A DNA stretch of 64,000 nucleotides from Symsagittifera roscoffensis (GCF_963678635.1 NC_087066.1:52962312-53026311), one strand, 5' to 3'. Positions 1 to 10,985 are shown, counted from the first letter of the stretch. The notes: a model not told the origin generated them from the letters alone. Program-made: numbers and translations.

Positions 1-169
1 GATTTACATTTTGAAAAAAAAAAAAAAAAAAGATCAATTATTGCTCTTGATTTCTAACCCATGTAAACTTTAAACGTTTCAATTGTTCATAGCTTCATTT
101 ACTTTGAATAATGTATTAAGTTATTTTCATCAATTTTCCCCTTTCAATTCGTTTTTTGTTGCTTTGCTA

Positions 170-1160
170 TTCCGAGTCTTTTGTGACTCATTTATGAAAA
201 AACTTCAGTTTTCCCGACTCATTTTTCATTCCGTTCAGAGTCTTTATTGCCTTTTGCGTTCCTTTCCGAGTCTTTTCTGACTCAATGTTTCATTCCTTTC
301 CGAGTCTTTCTCGACCCATTTGTTGTTCGTTTCCGAGTCTTTCCCTACTCATTCATTCATTCCTTCCGAGTCTTATCTGACGCCTTGTATATTCCTTCCG
401 AGCCTTTCTTGGCCCTTTGCTTCCTTCATTGCTTCCTTCCTTCAAGTGTTTTCTGACACTTTTGCTTTCTTATTGCCCGACTCCTTGGTTACCTGATTCG
501 AGTTCTTTTTGGACTCTCAATTTTCGTCATTGTTCTTCGACATGACATTTGTTTGAGCTTTATCTGAGCTCACTTATTCCGCTTGCTTCGAGCCTCACTG
601 GGTTCGTGGCTACATTCGAGCTTCGTCTTAGCTCACCTTATTTTCTCCTTTGAGCCTCTCGGTTCTTGGCTGCTTCCTGTCGAGCTTTACCTGAGCTCAT
701 TTCCTCTGCTGCTTCGAGCCTCACTGGGTTCGTGGCTACATTCGAGCTTCGTCTTAGCTCACCTTATTTTCTGCTTTGAGCCTCTCGGTTCTTGGCTGCT
801 TCCTGTCGAGCTTTACCTGAGCTCATTTCCTCTGCTGCTTCGAGCCTCACTGGGTTCGTGGCTACATTCCAGCTTCGTCTTAGCTCACCTTATTTTCTGC
901 TTTGAGCCTCTCGGTTCTTGGCTGCTTCCTGTCGAGCTTTACCTGAGCTCATTCCTCTGCTGCTTCGAGCCTCACTGGGCTCGTGGCTACATTCGAGCTT
1001 CGTCTTAGCTCACCTTATTTTCTGCTTTGAGCCTCTCGGTTCTTGGCTGCTTCCTGTCGAGCTTTACCTGAGCTCATTTCCTCTGCTGCTTCGAGCCTCA
1101 CTGGGTTCGTGGCTACATTCGAGCTTCGTTTAGCTCATCAACTGCTTCGAACAATTCTAG
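170..1160 (+). repeat. Tandem array of short stem-loops in the BEL/Pao leader
   Basis: Roughly every 30 nt there is a 5-6-bp inverted repeat around a short pyrimidine-rich loop. Stems change while pairing is largely kept: GAGTC/GACTC (about 174 and 268), AAGTGT/ACACTT (about 445), GAGTTC/GGACTC (about 500), GAGCT/AGCTC (about 555 and repeatedly after), GAGCC/GGTTC (in each 126-bp unit) and CGAAC/GTTCG (about 1147). Loops often read TTTTCT, TTATCTG or TTACCTG. Some units, such as the one near 310, have one mismatch. The pattern suggests selection for RNA structure in the element's leader; the function is unknown. Confidence 0.65.
586..1135 (+). repeat. 126-bp tandem repeat, four full copies plus a partial
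   Basis: Units begin with CTTCGAGCCTCACTGGG at 586, 712, 838, 963 and 1089. Periods are 126, 126, 125 (one T lost) and 126. Copies are almost identical, so the expansion is recent. Each unit is itself two diverged ~63-nt halves starting CTTCGAGCC and CTTTGAGCC, each carrying hairpins of the surrounding array. Several frames stay open through the repeat, but these are by-products of the period being a multiple of three. Confidence 0.92.
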
Positions 1161-1197
1161 TTCGTCTCATTCGCTACGCTACAGCGATAAAGGCAAG

Positions 1198-1725
1198 TTG
1201 TCCTCTGGGAGGTCAACTAGTATAAGTGCAAATTTTATTGCACAGGGATAAATCTACGGTATTAGGACAGGTAGGTAAACAGGTACATCAACTTTAGTTG
1301 TCCTCTGGGAAGTCAGCAATCACAATTCGGTCGTCTGCTAAATAGCGACAGGTAGGTAGGTAAATACGTCATCCTCAGTTGTCCTCTGGGAGGTCAACAC
1401 TCATTGGTGCTAATCTTTGCACCCGGTTTTTTTTGCCGTTCATACTGGTAATTGGTAGGTAGGTAGGGGGTCGGTAGGCTGGTAGGACCAGGTAGGTTCT
1501 TGGACTAGCTTTAAAATCGCAGTTAATTGTTAATACCGAGGACACTTTGAACGACCGCTCAATTTTCCCTCGGAGGTAGGTACAAGTGGTAAGGTACAGT
1601 GGTAATTGGTTAAACTTTATCCATTATTTCGCTCCTTCTTACGAGCATCGGTGGTATTCGGTATAAGTTGGTAGGTTGGTAAAGGTAAATTCATATACTG
1701 GTATAAGTTGGTAGGTATTGGTTTA
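1198..1725 (+). repeat. GGTAGG-rich leader segment with a triplicated hairpin
   Basis: The motif TTGTCCTCTGGGAGGTCAA starts at 1198, 1298 (slightly diverged) and 1379. It can fold as an 8-bp stem with one T:T mismatch around TGG. Each copy is followed by another small hairpin (GTGCAA/TTGCAC near 1228; GGTGC/GCACC near 1404) and then by GGTAGGTA runs, which thicken between 1450 and 1720. This part lies directly before the Gag-Pol start codon. It may serve packaging, dimerisation or translation, but nothing here proves a role. Confidence 0.65.
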
Positions 1726-1743
1726 CGTCTCCTGGTTCAAGGT

Positions 1744-4700
1744 ATGGCCCCATCCGGTAGAAATAAAACGACGCAAAACAATGACAGCGATCCTTCGGAA
1801 CAAAATGGTACCCAAACGCAAGATACCAATCAAAACGTTCAAGAGACTGGCGTTCGAAAACTGGTTTCGCTTCGACGTCATCACGAAATGGAGATCAATA
1901 CTTTGATCGACATGCTCGAAAACAACATCTACGAGGAAGAAGATGATCTTGAACTCATCAATGAAACGTTCACTGAATTGTCTCAATTCCAACAAAAACT
2001 TGATACCCTGAACGATCAAATGTTACAGGCTGGTTCTGAACACGATTTTGAAGAACATTCTCACTGGACAGTACAGTTGAAACAGAAAATCCGAGTATTT
2101 TCAATGAAAGTGAAAAAATATTTGAAAAAACAAGTATCAAATCCTGCTACTTCTACAATTCCAAATAACAGCGCTCAAGAAAATGCTACTTCAATTTTCC
2201 CACAGGAAACCGCAACCTCCATGCCGACTGCAAACATAATGGATATACCAAACAACAACCTTATAACCATGAGCAACAATACTCAAGGCAATGCAAGAAC
2301 AGCTGCCTCTGACGACAACCTTTCGGCGCCATTTCAAGGCGACCAATCATTTTCAAATCCATTTGCTAGTGATGTTCCTAACCACAGCTCACAACAAGCT
2401 AGTGCTGCAAACCCTCCTAACAACAACAATCGAGCTTTGGCAACTAATTCAAGCGACACTTCTACTACATTCAGTCGATCAGTGCCAAAACTGAAGCCTA
2501 CAATTTTCAATGGCAATCCCAACTATTGGTTGCACTGGTATGGTGTATTCGTATCATCGATTCATAATTCTAATATGTCTCCAACTGAAAAGATGATCCA
2601 TCTTCAATCATTGGTAACTGGCCCAGCTAAGCTAATGATAGCTGGTTATGGTGCAAACGGCGACACATACGAACTAGCACTACAACGTCTTCGTGAAAAC
2701 TTTGGCAATACCAATAGAATTGTCAACTCTTTTTTGCAACGTCTTGCAAATTTCAAACCTCCAAATCTGGCTCAACCAGAATCATACATGCAGTTTTCTG
2801 CTTTTCTCCTAACTTTAGTGGACACTTTTGAGCAACTTGGTTTTGTTCACGATATTTGTTCTACAACAAACTTGAACACTGCTCTGGCAAAGCTTCCCGA
2901 CCCTGTGAGATTAGAATGGAATCGCTTCGTCATCGACAAAGACTACGATCAACCCTCCTTGAGACATCTAGCACAATGGTTTCAACGGTACGCACAGGCG
3001 TGTCGCGACATGCCTCCGACAGGTTTCCGAAACCAAAACAATAACAATTTTAACAATTCTTCTGGAAACGCTAAACACCCTAGTGGTTCCCGTTTCAATG
3101 GTTTTACTACAAATGGTGTAGGAAATCAAAATCAGCGCTTTAACCATCAGGGAGATCAACAAAACTCTCGTGCTCAGAATAATGTAAACTCGAATGCTTG
3201 TCCTAGTGGAGACACCTGTGGACCTCTCTACAAATGCGAGCACTTCATAGCTTTAGACCCTAAGCAACGAAAAGAGCATGCCCGAAAAATGCACTTATGC
3301 TTTAACTGTCTAGGGAATCATAGGTTTACTGACTGCAATTCGAAATCGCTCTGTCGAACCGATAATTGTGGTAAAAAACACCACACTCTACTCCACGATC
3401 CTTCTGATACTTATGGAAAAAACCCTAGTAAAGCTGCAGTGAATCGCGCAATAGCTTGTCAGAGATCAGGTCAATCAGCTTTTGTACCAATCGAATTATC
3501 AAATGGTGATAAAACACTTTGTACCTACGCTTTCTTAGATAGTGGTAGCTGCGTAACTCTACTACTGGACTCAGTGGCAACTCAACTAGGCTTGGACGTC
3601 AACAAGAAGCACTCACTTCCCATATCTGGATATCATGAGACCAAGTCAGTTCAAGTTACATCTGTGGATGTACAAATTAGACCATACAAAAGCACATCGA
3701 CTCCAATGACGCTCGATGACGTACTCACGGTAGATGAAAATAATTTGGCCCCAGTTGATATTTTTCAACTAAACGCAATGTGCAACAATTTTCCACATTT
3801 AAAGCATGTTAAATACCCGGACTTAAACGACAATAGCATATCGCTAGTCATCAGAAACAACAATCCAGAATATCATGAGATCAAAAATACCGTTTATGGC
3901 CCCAAGAATGTTCCCTGGGCTATCGAAACCCTTTTGGGATGGACATGCACAGGTCGGAACAAAACGCAATATAATTCCGTTCCATCTGTTCCGGTGAACT
4001 TCACACAAGTTCATTCACACAATAACTTAGATGAAAAATTATACCAGAAAGTTCTCAACTGGATGAAAATAGAAAACACAGGCATCGCTTCTTCAAAACG
4101 CTCGCACTCCAAATCGGATAAAAGAGCAATCGATATTCTCGAAAACTCTTGTACTTTAGTAGATGGTCACTATCAAATTGACCTTCTTTGGAAAGAGGAT
4201 ACTGATCTTCCAAATAACCGTTGGCTAGCTGAAAAGCAACTCAACAGCCTCGAATTTCGCCTTAAAAGTAAACCTGATTTAAGGGAGAAATACCGCGCAA
4301 CAGTCATCACTGACTTAGAAAAAGGCTTTGTCACCAAAATAGATGCAAAACATGACACTGCAATCAAATCTTGGTATTTGCCGCATCATCCAGTGACAAA
4401 TGTCAACAAACCAGACAAAGTTAGACGAGTCTCAAATGCTTCCAGCATTTTTCAGGGTAAATCCCTCAACTCGAGTTTGCTCAAAGGGCCCGATCTTTTG
4501 TGCAACTTAACAGGTCTCATAATTCGCTTTCGACAAAATAAAATAGCAATATCTGCTGACATAGATGCTATGTTTATGCAAGTGCTAGTCAGCCCAAAGG
4601 ATAGACCTTTTCTAAGATACCTTTGGAAAGAAAATGGTAAATTAGAAACTCACGAATATACACGACACATTTTCGGTGCCACAGACTCACCATGCGTGGC

Positions 4701-7329
4701 TTGCTACGCAGTACGACGATGTGCATCAGACAGTAAAAACGACTTTCCTCTGGCTTCTGAAATCATTCAACGGAATATCTACATGGATGATTTGTATGTC
4801 ACTTCGTCAACGGTAGAAGAAGCCCTCCAACAAATGACACAACTACGAGGATCTTTATCTCGAGGTGGGTTCAACTTGAATAAGTGGAACTCAAACAGTA
4901 AACCATTCCTGGATTCAATTGATCCAAATATTTTAGTCAGCCCTAATGATCCAACGCCTAAACATCAACGAGTTCTCGGTGTTCACTGGAATACCAACAC
5001 TGACTGCTACTTCATCGATAGCAAAAAGTTTGTAAAAATTCTACGTATTGGCATTGCTACGCAACGGAAACTCCTGAAGTATACCGCTTCTTTATTTGAC
5101 CCACTCGGAATAGTGGCTCCATTGACAATTCGGATTCGAAAAGTTCTCCAATCTGTTTGGTCACAAGGTGTTAAGTGGGATACTCCATTAGACACGGATA
5201 AACTTCCCGATTTCAAACTTTGGGTAGACGAAATGGAAAATTTCGAAACTGTTTCATTCCAAAGGAACTTCTTTGATAAAGACAACCCTGCTTCAATCCA
5301 GCTTCACACGTTTTGTGATGCATCAGAATTCGCTCTCGCTGCTGTTTGCTACCTAAGAATAGTCTACAGCGACGGCTCCACATCTTTGAAGTTTATAATA
5401 GGAAAGACAAGAGTCGCTCCTATGAAACGTGTTACAATTCCCAATCTCGAGTTGCAAGCTGCAGTATATGCTGCCCAACTATCGCTCTTTGTTTCAGAGG
5501 AAATTGACCTCAAAGTTGAAAAAACTTATTTCTGGTCTGACAGTACTACTGTTTTGTATTGGCTGCGAACACCTGAAATACGACACAAAATTTTCGTCGC
5601 TAATCGGCTTCAGAAAATTTTAGACGTTTCTAAACCTGAACAGTGGTTTCACGTTCCAACTCTGCTAAATCTTGCTGACGACGGTACCAGAGGATACATT
5701 GCTTTAGAAATGACCTCAAGCTGTCGGTGGCTACTAGGACCGGAATTTCTGTTGAACGATTCTTCTCAATGGCCTTCACAGGAAAACATTCGGCTTGAGA
5801 ACATTCCTGTATTCGTTACTTCATTAGAGGCTAAATTTGAGCCTATATTTGACATCAAACGCTTCAGCAACTGGAAAAGACTAATACGGACAGTTGCATA
5901 CTGCTTCTTATTCGCAGAAAATCTCAAACGGAAGATCAACAAACAGTCGAAGGTCGATCTTCAACTCTTGCATCTAACGAAATCGCACTTTCTCATAATT
6001 AAAACTGCCCAAAGGACAGATTTTGTCTCTGAAATTTCAGACATCAAAAAAGAAAAACCAATTGAAGGCAAAAGTAGACTTCGAACATTAGCACCGTTTG
6101 TGGACAACTTCGGTATCCTGCGTTCTCGTGGACGTCTCACGCGTGCCCCTATCAAGCTATCAGCTAGATATCCAATCATTCTCGCTGGTGAAAACCCCAA
6201 TGTTCGCCTGCTGTTAGCTAACATCCATGTTCTACATTCCCACTGCGGAAAGGAACAAGCAATTGCCATAGCACAGGAAAACTACTGGATTCTTCGCTGC
6301 CGCGTCGTGCTGAAAAGTATCATACACAGTTGTATACCCTGCAGAAGAATGCAACAACAAGTCGACTACCCTCAGATGTCAGATCTTCCAATTGATCGAC
6401 TGCCATCAAAAAATCATTTTCCTTTTGCAACGACTGGATTGGACTACGTTGGACCTTTTCCCATCATCCTTCAAGGAAAACAATACAAGCGTATATTTTT
6501 ACCGTTCACATGCTTAGTGATCAGAGCTGTGCATCTTGAAATCTCATTAGGACTATCGACAGACAGCACTCTTCTTTGTATCAGACGCTTTTTTGCCCGG
6601 CGAGGAAAACCATCGAAAATGGTTTCTGATTGTGGGACAAGTTTTGTGGGCTCCAATTCTGAGCTGAAGAAATGTCTAGACAACTTGGAAAAGAACAAAG
6701 AATTTGTGGAAAGCATCAATCAGCTGGACGTATCACTCGAATGGAAATTCAACCCTCCTGCGGCCCCTCATTTTGGTGGTTCTTGGGAACGACTAGTTCA
6801 GATATTTAAACTTTCCCTGTACAAAGTCATCGGATCAAGAACACTCTCCTATGAAACACTGGCTACTTTCACGACCGAAATTGAATCAACCATGAATTCA
6901 CGACCTTTAACCAATGTGTCTGACGACATCAAAGATGATCTGCCTCTCACTCCCAACCATTTCCTTCTTGGTCGTGGAACTCCAAATTTACCGCCTGGTA
7001 TCTTCAAGGACAAGGATTTATCTCTGTCAAAATCATGGAAAGCATCCCAACTACTCGCAGATCACTTCTGGAATCGCTTTCTTCGAGAGTACTTACCAGG
7101 TCAGCAGAAACGATCAAAGTGGACTTCTGCGACTTCCAATTTGCAACCCGACGACATGGTCTGGATGTTGGAGGATTTTACACCTCGTGGACTGTGGCCT
7201 CTTGCTAAAGTGGTGGAAACCTTTCCTGGACAAGATGGAATAGTCCGCTCAGTGAAGCTGAAAACGCCAACTGGATTCAAAGTTCGACCTGTGGTCAAAT
7301 TGAGCCGCGTTTTCCCAGTTTCGCAGTAA
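1744..7329 (+). CDS. BEL/Pao Gag-Pol polyprotein (1,861 aa, intact)
   Basis: Single polyprotein for a BEL/Pao retrotransposon. I take the ATG at 1744 as start; the frame is open a little further upstream but has no earlier ATG. In order: a Gln/Asn-rich N-terminus with a predicted helical stretch; a Gag domain of the DUF1759 type around residues 250-400; Cys/His zinc-knuckle motifs at about 492-560; an aspartic protease (DUF1758 type) with LDSGS at 598-602; a reverse transcriptase with YMDD at 1013-1016; RNase H with TFCDASEF (Asp about 1192); an integrase zinc finger (HSHCGKE...CIPCRRM); an integrase core with the probable triad Asp1567, Asp1629 and Glu1682; and a C-terminal DUF5641-like domain (GLWPLAKV, FKVRPVVKL). 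No stop or frameshift interrupts it. Length and order are those of a complete BEL/Pao polyprotein, which would produce particles, copy RNA to DNA and integrate it. Confidence 0.96.
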   Translation: MAPSGRNKTTQNNDSDPSEQNGTQTQDTNQNVQETGVRKLVSLRRHHEMEINTLIDMLENNIYEEEDDLELINETFTELSQFQQKLDTLNDQMLQAGSEHDFEEHSHWTVQLKQKIRVFSMKVKKYLKKQVSNPATSTIPNNSAQENATSIFPQETATSMPTANIMDIPNNNLITMSNNTQGNARTAASDDNLSAPFQGDQSFSNPFASDVPNHSSQQASAANPPNNNNRALATNSSDTSTTFSRSVPKLKPTIFNGNPNYWLHWYGVFVSSIHNSNMSPTEKMIHLQSLVTGPAKLMIAGYGANGDTYELALQRLRENFGNTNRIVNSFLQRLANFKPPNLAQPESYMQFSAFLLTLVDTFEQLGFVHDICSTTNLNTALAKLPDPVRLEWNRFVIDKDYDQPSLRHLAQWFQRYAQACRDMPPTGFRNQNNNNFNNSSGNAKHPSGSRFNGFTTNGVGNQNQRFNHQGDQQNSRAQNNVNSNACPSGDTCGPLYKCEHFIALDPKQRKEHARKMHLCFNCLGNHRFTDCNSKSLCRTDNCGKKHHTLLHDPSDTYGKNPSKAAVNRAIACQRSGQSAFVPIELSNGDKTLCTYAFLDSGSCVTLLLDSVATQLGLDVNKKHSLPISGYHETKSVQVTSVDVQIRPYKSTSTPMTLDDVLTVDENNLAPVDIFQLNAMCNNFPHLKHVKYPDLNDNSISLVIRNNNPEYHEIKNTVYGPKNVPWAIETLLGWTCTGRNKTQYNSVPSVPVNFTQVHSHNNLDEKLYQKVLNWMKIENTGIASSKRSHSKSDKRAIDILENSCTLVDGHYQIDLLWKEDTDLPNNRWLAEKQLNSLEFRLKSKPDLREKYRATVITDLEKGFVTKIDAKHDTAIKSWYLPHHPVTNVNKPDKVRRVSNASSIFQGKSLNSSLLKGPDLLCNLTGLIIRFRQNKIAISADIDAMFMQVLVSPKDRPFLRYLWKENGKLETHEYTRHIFGATDSPCVACYAVRRCASDSKNDFPLASEIIQRNIYMDDLYVTSSTVEEALQQMTQLRGSLSRGGFNLNKWNSNSKPFLDSIDPNILVSPNDPTPKHQRVLGVHWNTNTDCYFIDSKKFVKILRIGIATQRKLLKYTASLFDPLGIVAPLTIRIRKVLQSVWSQGVKWDTPLDTDKLPDFKLWVDEMENFETVSFQRNFFDKDNPASIQLHTFCDASEFALAAVCYLRIVYSDGSTSLKFIIGKTRVAPMKRVTIPNLELQAAVYAAQLSLFVSEEIDLKVEKTYFWSDSTTVLYWLRTPEIRHKIFVANRLQKILDVSKPEQWFHVPTLLNLADDGTRGYIALEMTSSCRWLLGPEFLLNDSSQWPSQENIRLENIPVFVTSLEAKFEPIFDIKRFSNWKRLIRTVAYCFLFAENLKRKINKQSKVDLQLLHLTKSHFLIIKTAQRTDFVSEISDIKKEKPIEGKSRLRTLAPFVDNFGILRSRGRLTRAPIKLSARYPIILAGENPNVRLLLANIHVLHSHCGKEQAIAIAQENYWILRCRVVLKSIIHSCIPCRRMQQQVDYPQMSDLPIDRLPSKNHFPFATTGLDYVGPFPIILQGKQYKRIFLPFTCLVIRAVHLEISLGLSTDSTLLCIRRFFARRGKPSKMVSDCGTSFVGSNSELKKCLDNLEKNKEFVESINQLDVSLEWKFNPPAAPHFGGSWERLVQIFKLSLYKVIGSRTLSYETLATFTTEIESTMNSRPLTNVSDDIKDDLPLTPNHFLLGRGTPNLPPGIFKDKDLSLSKSWKASQLLADHFWNRFLREYLPGQQKRSKWTSATSNLQPDDMVWMLEDFTPRGLWPLAKVVETFPGQDGIVRSVKLKTPTGFKVRPVVKLSRVFPVSQ

Positions 7330-7583
7330 CCAAGCTCCAAATAGCTAACCAACCAAATAATCACGCAACTCAGCCTTCAACATATCAACTCGACAAAGAT
7401 GAACAAATCTACGACTCGTCAATTCAACTAAGACAATCAGCTCAACGATAGACAAACCAAGATGAAGATGAAAAAGAACAATTTCTGGTTCCCTTATCTA
7501 CTGGTTACCTTATCTTTGTATTTTACCGTATCCTTACTATTTTATTCAATACTTTATTTGCAAGCTCTGCAAATGTGGGCGGG

Positions 7584-8010
7584 TGTTAATTGTAAACAAT
7601 TAAGGTCACCTTTCTCTCAACTTGACTTTTGACATTACAGCCAAGCTGACTCACTCGTTTCTCTCAACTTTTCAAAAACAGCATGACTTACAAGGAAATG
7701 ACAAACTTTCAGGTAAAATAATGTTTCAATTTATACGAAAACTCGGGATTAATATCAATTTTTCTGAATAACCCCCTTATTAACAGTTCCCCTTTTCTAA
7801 CGTTCGCCTTTTAGTAATCCCCGTACCATGTAATATAATATCCCTATTTATGATATTATATTTACCTTAGTTTTATCCCTGATTTACTATTGTATTATTT
7901 TTCATGTACTTACTCAACTGATGCCCAACTGCATGGAACTCCTTTGACTCAACCCTTAAAACTACCCTTATTAACAATTGGTGTACTACTCTCCTCAGGT
8001 AAATTATCCA
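7584..8010 (+). repeat. Probable 3' LTR of the BEL/Pao element (right end uncertain)
   Basis: TGTTAATTG begins directly after the G-rich run GTGGGCGGG, the usual arrangement of polypurine tract and 3' LTR. No second LTR is in the window to fix the right end; 8010 is a guess at a CA-ending position. Region 7330-7583 is the 3' untranslated stretch and shows no further frame of note. Confidence 0.35.
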
Positions 8011-9599
8011 ATTTTTATATCAATACTTCAAGAAAAAGCTCGTAGGTGCCAAATTTGATATTATAATAAAATCTTGTTGGCTGTTATTTGGCATCCAAAC
8101 TAAAGTTCACAAGATTTGAACTTAGTGTCAAGAAAAAATGATCGAAAAATGTCTGTCAAAAAGATCTGTTTACACGAATGAATGAAAATGAGAATGAGCT
8201 TGCTATCAAATTCTACAAATTATAATGTGACTTTCAACTACTGTGAAATCGTTTTGGCAGATTAATATCTAATTGAACCTCCTCCCTCCGGCTACAAAAA
8301 CATTTAAAACACTTTTTTTTGTTTTTACTAATTTTTCAAAAAGTTTTTGTTTGAAATACTGTTGTCGGAATATTCTGCGAGACTTGTATTGCAAGCGTTT
8401 TTTGCTAATTTTGCCCATGTAATTGTTCTATGGCCGTTTCTACAGTACAGATGTATGAAGATGGCCATGAAGCTGGTCATAGATACTGGACCGGCTTAGT
8501 TTTGACTATTTTGAAGCGCAACAAATATTAAAAGTTTTTATTGATGATTACATTAAATTTTAAATAAATAGAAAAAGTCACATGCAATTCTTATTAAATA
8601 TAATTTACATTTGATCTTGGCGAGCAGTGTGGGTGTCGGTAAACTTGCCCCCCCCCCCTTTGCCCCGCTGTGCTTACTTTCGCCAAGTAGTTTAAATCGT
8701 GTGAGCCACTGCGTTAATGTTTAAACTGCCAATTTTTGTTTTTAAACTACCCTGTGATTAAACGAGCCTCTGTACCCAGAGTAAAATTTAACTTGGTACT
8801 ATTTTTGTCATTTTCAAAAAAAAACATTGAAACGCTCAATTGATAAATAAATTAAACTTAAATCTTGACTTGCTTATCAATGACTTTATTTGTAAACATA
8901 ATTATTCTTTTTTGCTGAGTCCAAAAAAGAAGTATGCTATCAAATTTTTACATACATATACCGAAGATTTACTAAAAAAAAATAGTTTCAGTACCTAAAA
9001 AGTCGTAACAGAGAATGAACAGATTTTTTTTATTCTCTCAGCCGAAAACTTTATAACATGTTGTTCAAGTATGATGCCCGAGGGCATGCGCACGATTCTT
9101 TTCTGACGAGGTATTTGCTAACACTCGTTGGCTTTGACCCTTTTTGGCAGGCTAGTTTCAATAATTTGAGCTCTGTCAAATTTCTAGAACGAGCATAACA
9201 TGTGAATGGTCGGACATAAATTTATGGACAAGGACCGTTGAAAATCAATTCTAATTTGTTTGCCATGCGATGAGTTGTTGTAACTTTTTGGATAATTTTC
9301 TCTAAATTAGTTTTACATAAAATTGAAAAAATTGCAAATTTAAATTTTTTTCTTTTTCTACTGACAAGACATTGTTTTGCTCATAAAGACTCCATTCGAC
9401 GAGCAAAGTTTCTTTTATGAATGCCCCGATACATGCAATTTCCTCGAACTGTTTGAAAACTTTTTGAACATTTCTTTTTGTAGCAGCTAGGGTAGAAAAT
9501 ATAGCTAGTTTTGAAATAAACGACTGCAATAAAAAAAATTGAGCATGCCCATAACTGAATGTAATAAATCAGAGTTGAAAGGACACAATTTATAGAAAA
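8011..9599. other. Intergenic DNA, no gene seen
   Basis: AT-rich with many poly-A/T runs and a C-run near 8650. No open frame resembles a known protein, and I see no repeat shared with the rest of the window. Confidence 0.6.
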
Positions 9600-10096
9600 A
9601 ACAAGACTGCGCATATATAAGGGGTGAATTCTGGATGTTTCGACTGCACTTTAAAGTCAAACAAAAAGTTTTTGGTTGAATAATTGACGAAATAAAAAAA
9701 AAACTCAGAAGAAAAAACTCTTTTCTTTTATTTTCTCTTCAATTTATATCCCCACATAATATGTAAAATACAAGGGGCGTGTTAAGCGTCTCGTATTGAT
9801 TATTGGGAATTAAACTATTGGCCTCAATTCGAATTGGGACATTTCATTTGTCGCTTACGCGTGTTATAAGAACGCAATTTATCGCGTTAATTATCCCAAT
9901 TAACAATTTTCAAACCCCTGTAAGTTAAAAATACATAATCACAGGTTGAAAGTTTTCTCAAACTCGATATCAGAACAATAATATCTTTCGGATGATGTAA
10001 AATTTTCGTAAAACGCTTAGTAGAGTAACCAAAAATTCACTGAATAAAATAACCCCAAGCATAAATACGCCGCATTTTCTTGGAAAGTCGAAACAA
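9600..10096 (-). mobile_element. Helentron-like non-autonomous element, diverged copy
   Basis: Starts AACAAGACTGC and ends with GAAAGTCGAAACAA, the two ends of the family seen best at 28785-29335. The terminal CAGGGC hairpin has decayed. Internal CGCGTTA and TTATCGCG motifs are retained. First of three direct copies within 2 kb. Confidence 0.55.
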
Positions 10097-10251
10097 TCGT
10101 GCAAAATAAATATTTGAAATCAGGGGCCAAACTGCTGATACCTTCTGCTGCCAATTGTTTTCTATCAGACGACTATTTCAAATTAGCTAAACTTTTTACA
10201 TTGTCCATAAATATAGGTTGTATATCTGTATCGAAAAGACGCATTTAAAAA

Positions 10252-10757
10252 AACAAGACCGCTCGTATATCAGAGCATTTTCCTGGATGTTCCGACTGCA
10301 CTTGAATAAAAGAAAAAAAATTGTTTGATTAATTGACAAAATAATCGAAAAATAAAGACAACTTTTGTTTTAAATTTTTTTCTCTTCATTTTATCAACCA
10401 ACACAATATGTAAAACACTAAGGGTGTGTTAAGTGCCTCGTTTTGTTTCAACAGGACTAAATTGCTGGTCTCATTTCACTTTGGAATTTTGCCGCTTAGT
10501 CTTGTTATAAGAACGCAATTTATTGAACTTAAATTATCTCGAATTGGCTAAATTAACTTTTTTCAAACCCTTTTTAATTTGCAAAAAAAGATCACAGGTA
10601 AAACTTTTGTTAATTCTGGAGCTCGAAACAAAAGTATCTTTCAGATGCTATGAAAAATTTCCGTAAAAGTGTTTTAGTTAAGTAGCGAAAAACTTACTGA
10701 ATAAAAAATCACCCCGAGCATATATATTCCGCCCTTTCTTCGAAAGTCGGAGGAACC
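10252..10757 (-). mobile_element. Helentron-like non-autonomous element, diverged copy
   Basis: AACAAGACCGCTCG at the left and TTCTTCGAAAGTCGGA at the right, preceded by the family's CCCCGAGCATA motif. Same orientation as the copy at 9600. Confidence 0.55.
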
Positions 10758-10985
10758 AATATGCTGAAATAAAAGACGAGGGAGTTAAAACTTTGATATG
10801 CTTGCGCTGTGATACTCAAATTTTTAAAACTAATTGTTTTTTATTTTCTCCGTAATGTTTTTTCTGCAAAAACTTGAAAATCTTCTCAAAGTTTTTATCC
10901 AACAACAATAAATATCTGCCATAAAAACCTTCGATTTTTTCCGGATGTGCATAAATAAGCAAAAATCAAATTCAAATAGAGTTAA

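Larger units (their letters stand above)
1..8010 (+). mobile_element. BEL/Pao LTR retrotransposon, 5' end outside the window
   Basis: Contains a structured repeat-rich leader (1-1743), one uninterrupted Gag-Pol polyprotein frame (1744-7329), a 254-nt untranslated stretch, and a probable 3' LTR beginning with TGTTAATTG at 7584 right after a G-rich polypurine-like run (GGGCGGG). The domain order protease, RT, RNase H, integrase, with LDSGS and YMDD motifs, is diagnostic of BEL/Pao. I could not find the 7584 sequence repeated in positions 1-1743, so the 5' LTR is probably left of the window. The right boundary given here is approximate. The intact frame suggests a young and possibly still competent copy. 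Confidence 0.75.

Noticed and set aside
583-1133. Open frames of 141 and 71 codons with repeated Leu/Ser-rich peptides
   Set aside because: They exist because the 126-bp repeat unit is a multiple of three; composition and context (untranslated leader) do not support a protein.
586-1135. CRISPR-like array
   Set aside because: Units are contiguous 126-bp repeats without unique spacers, in an animal genome.
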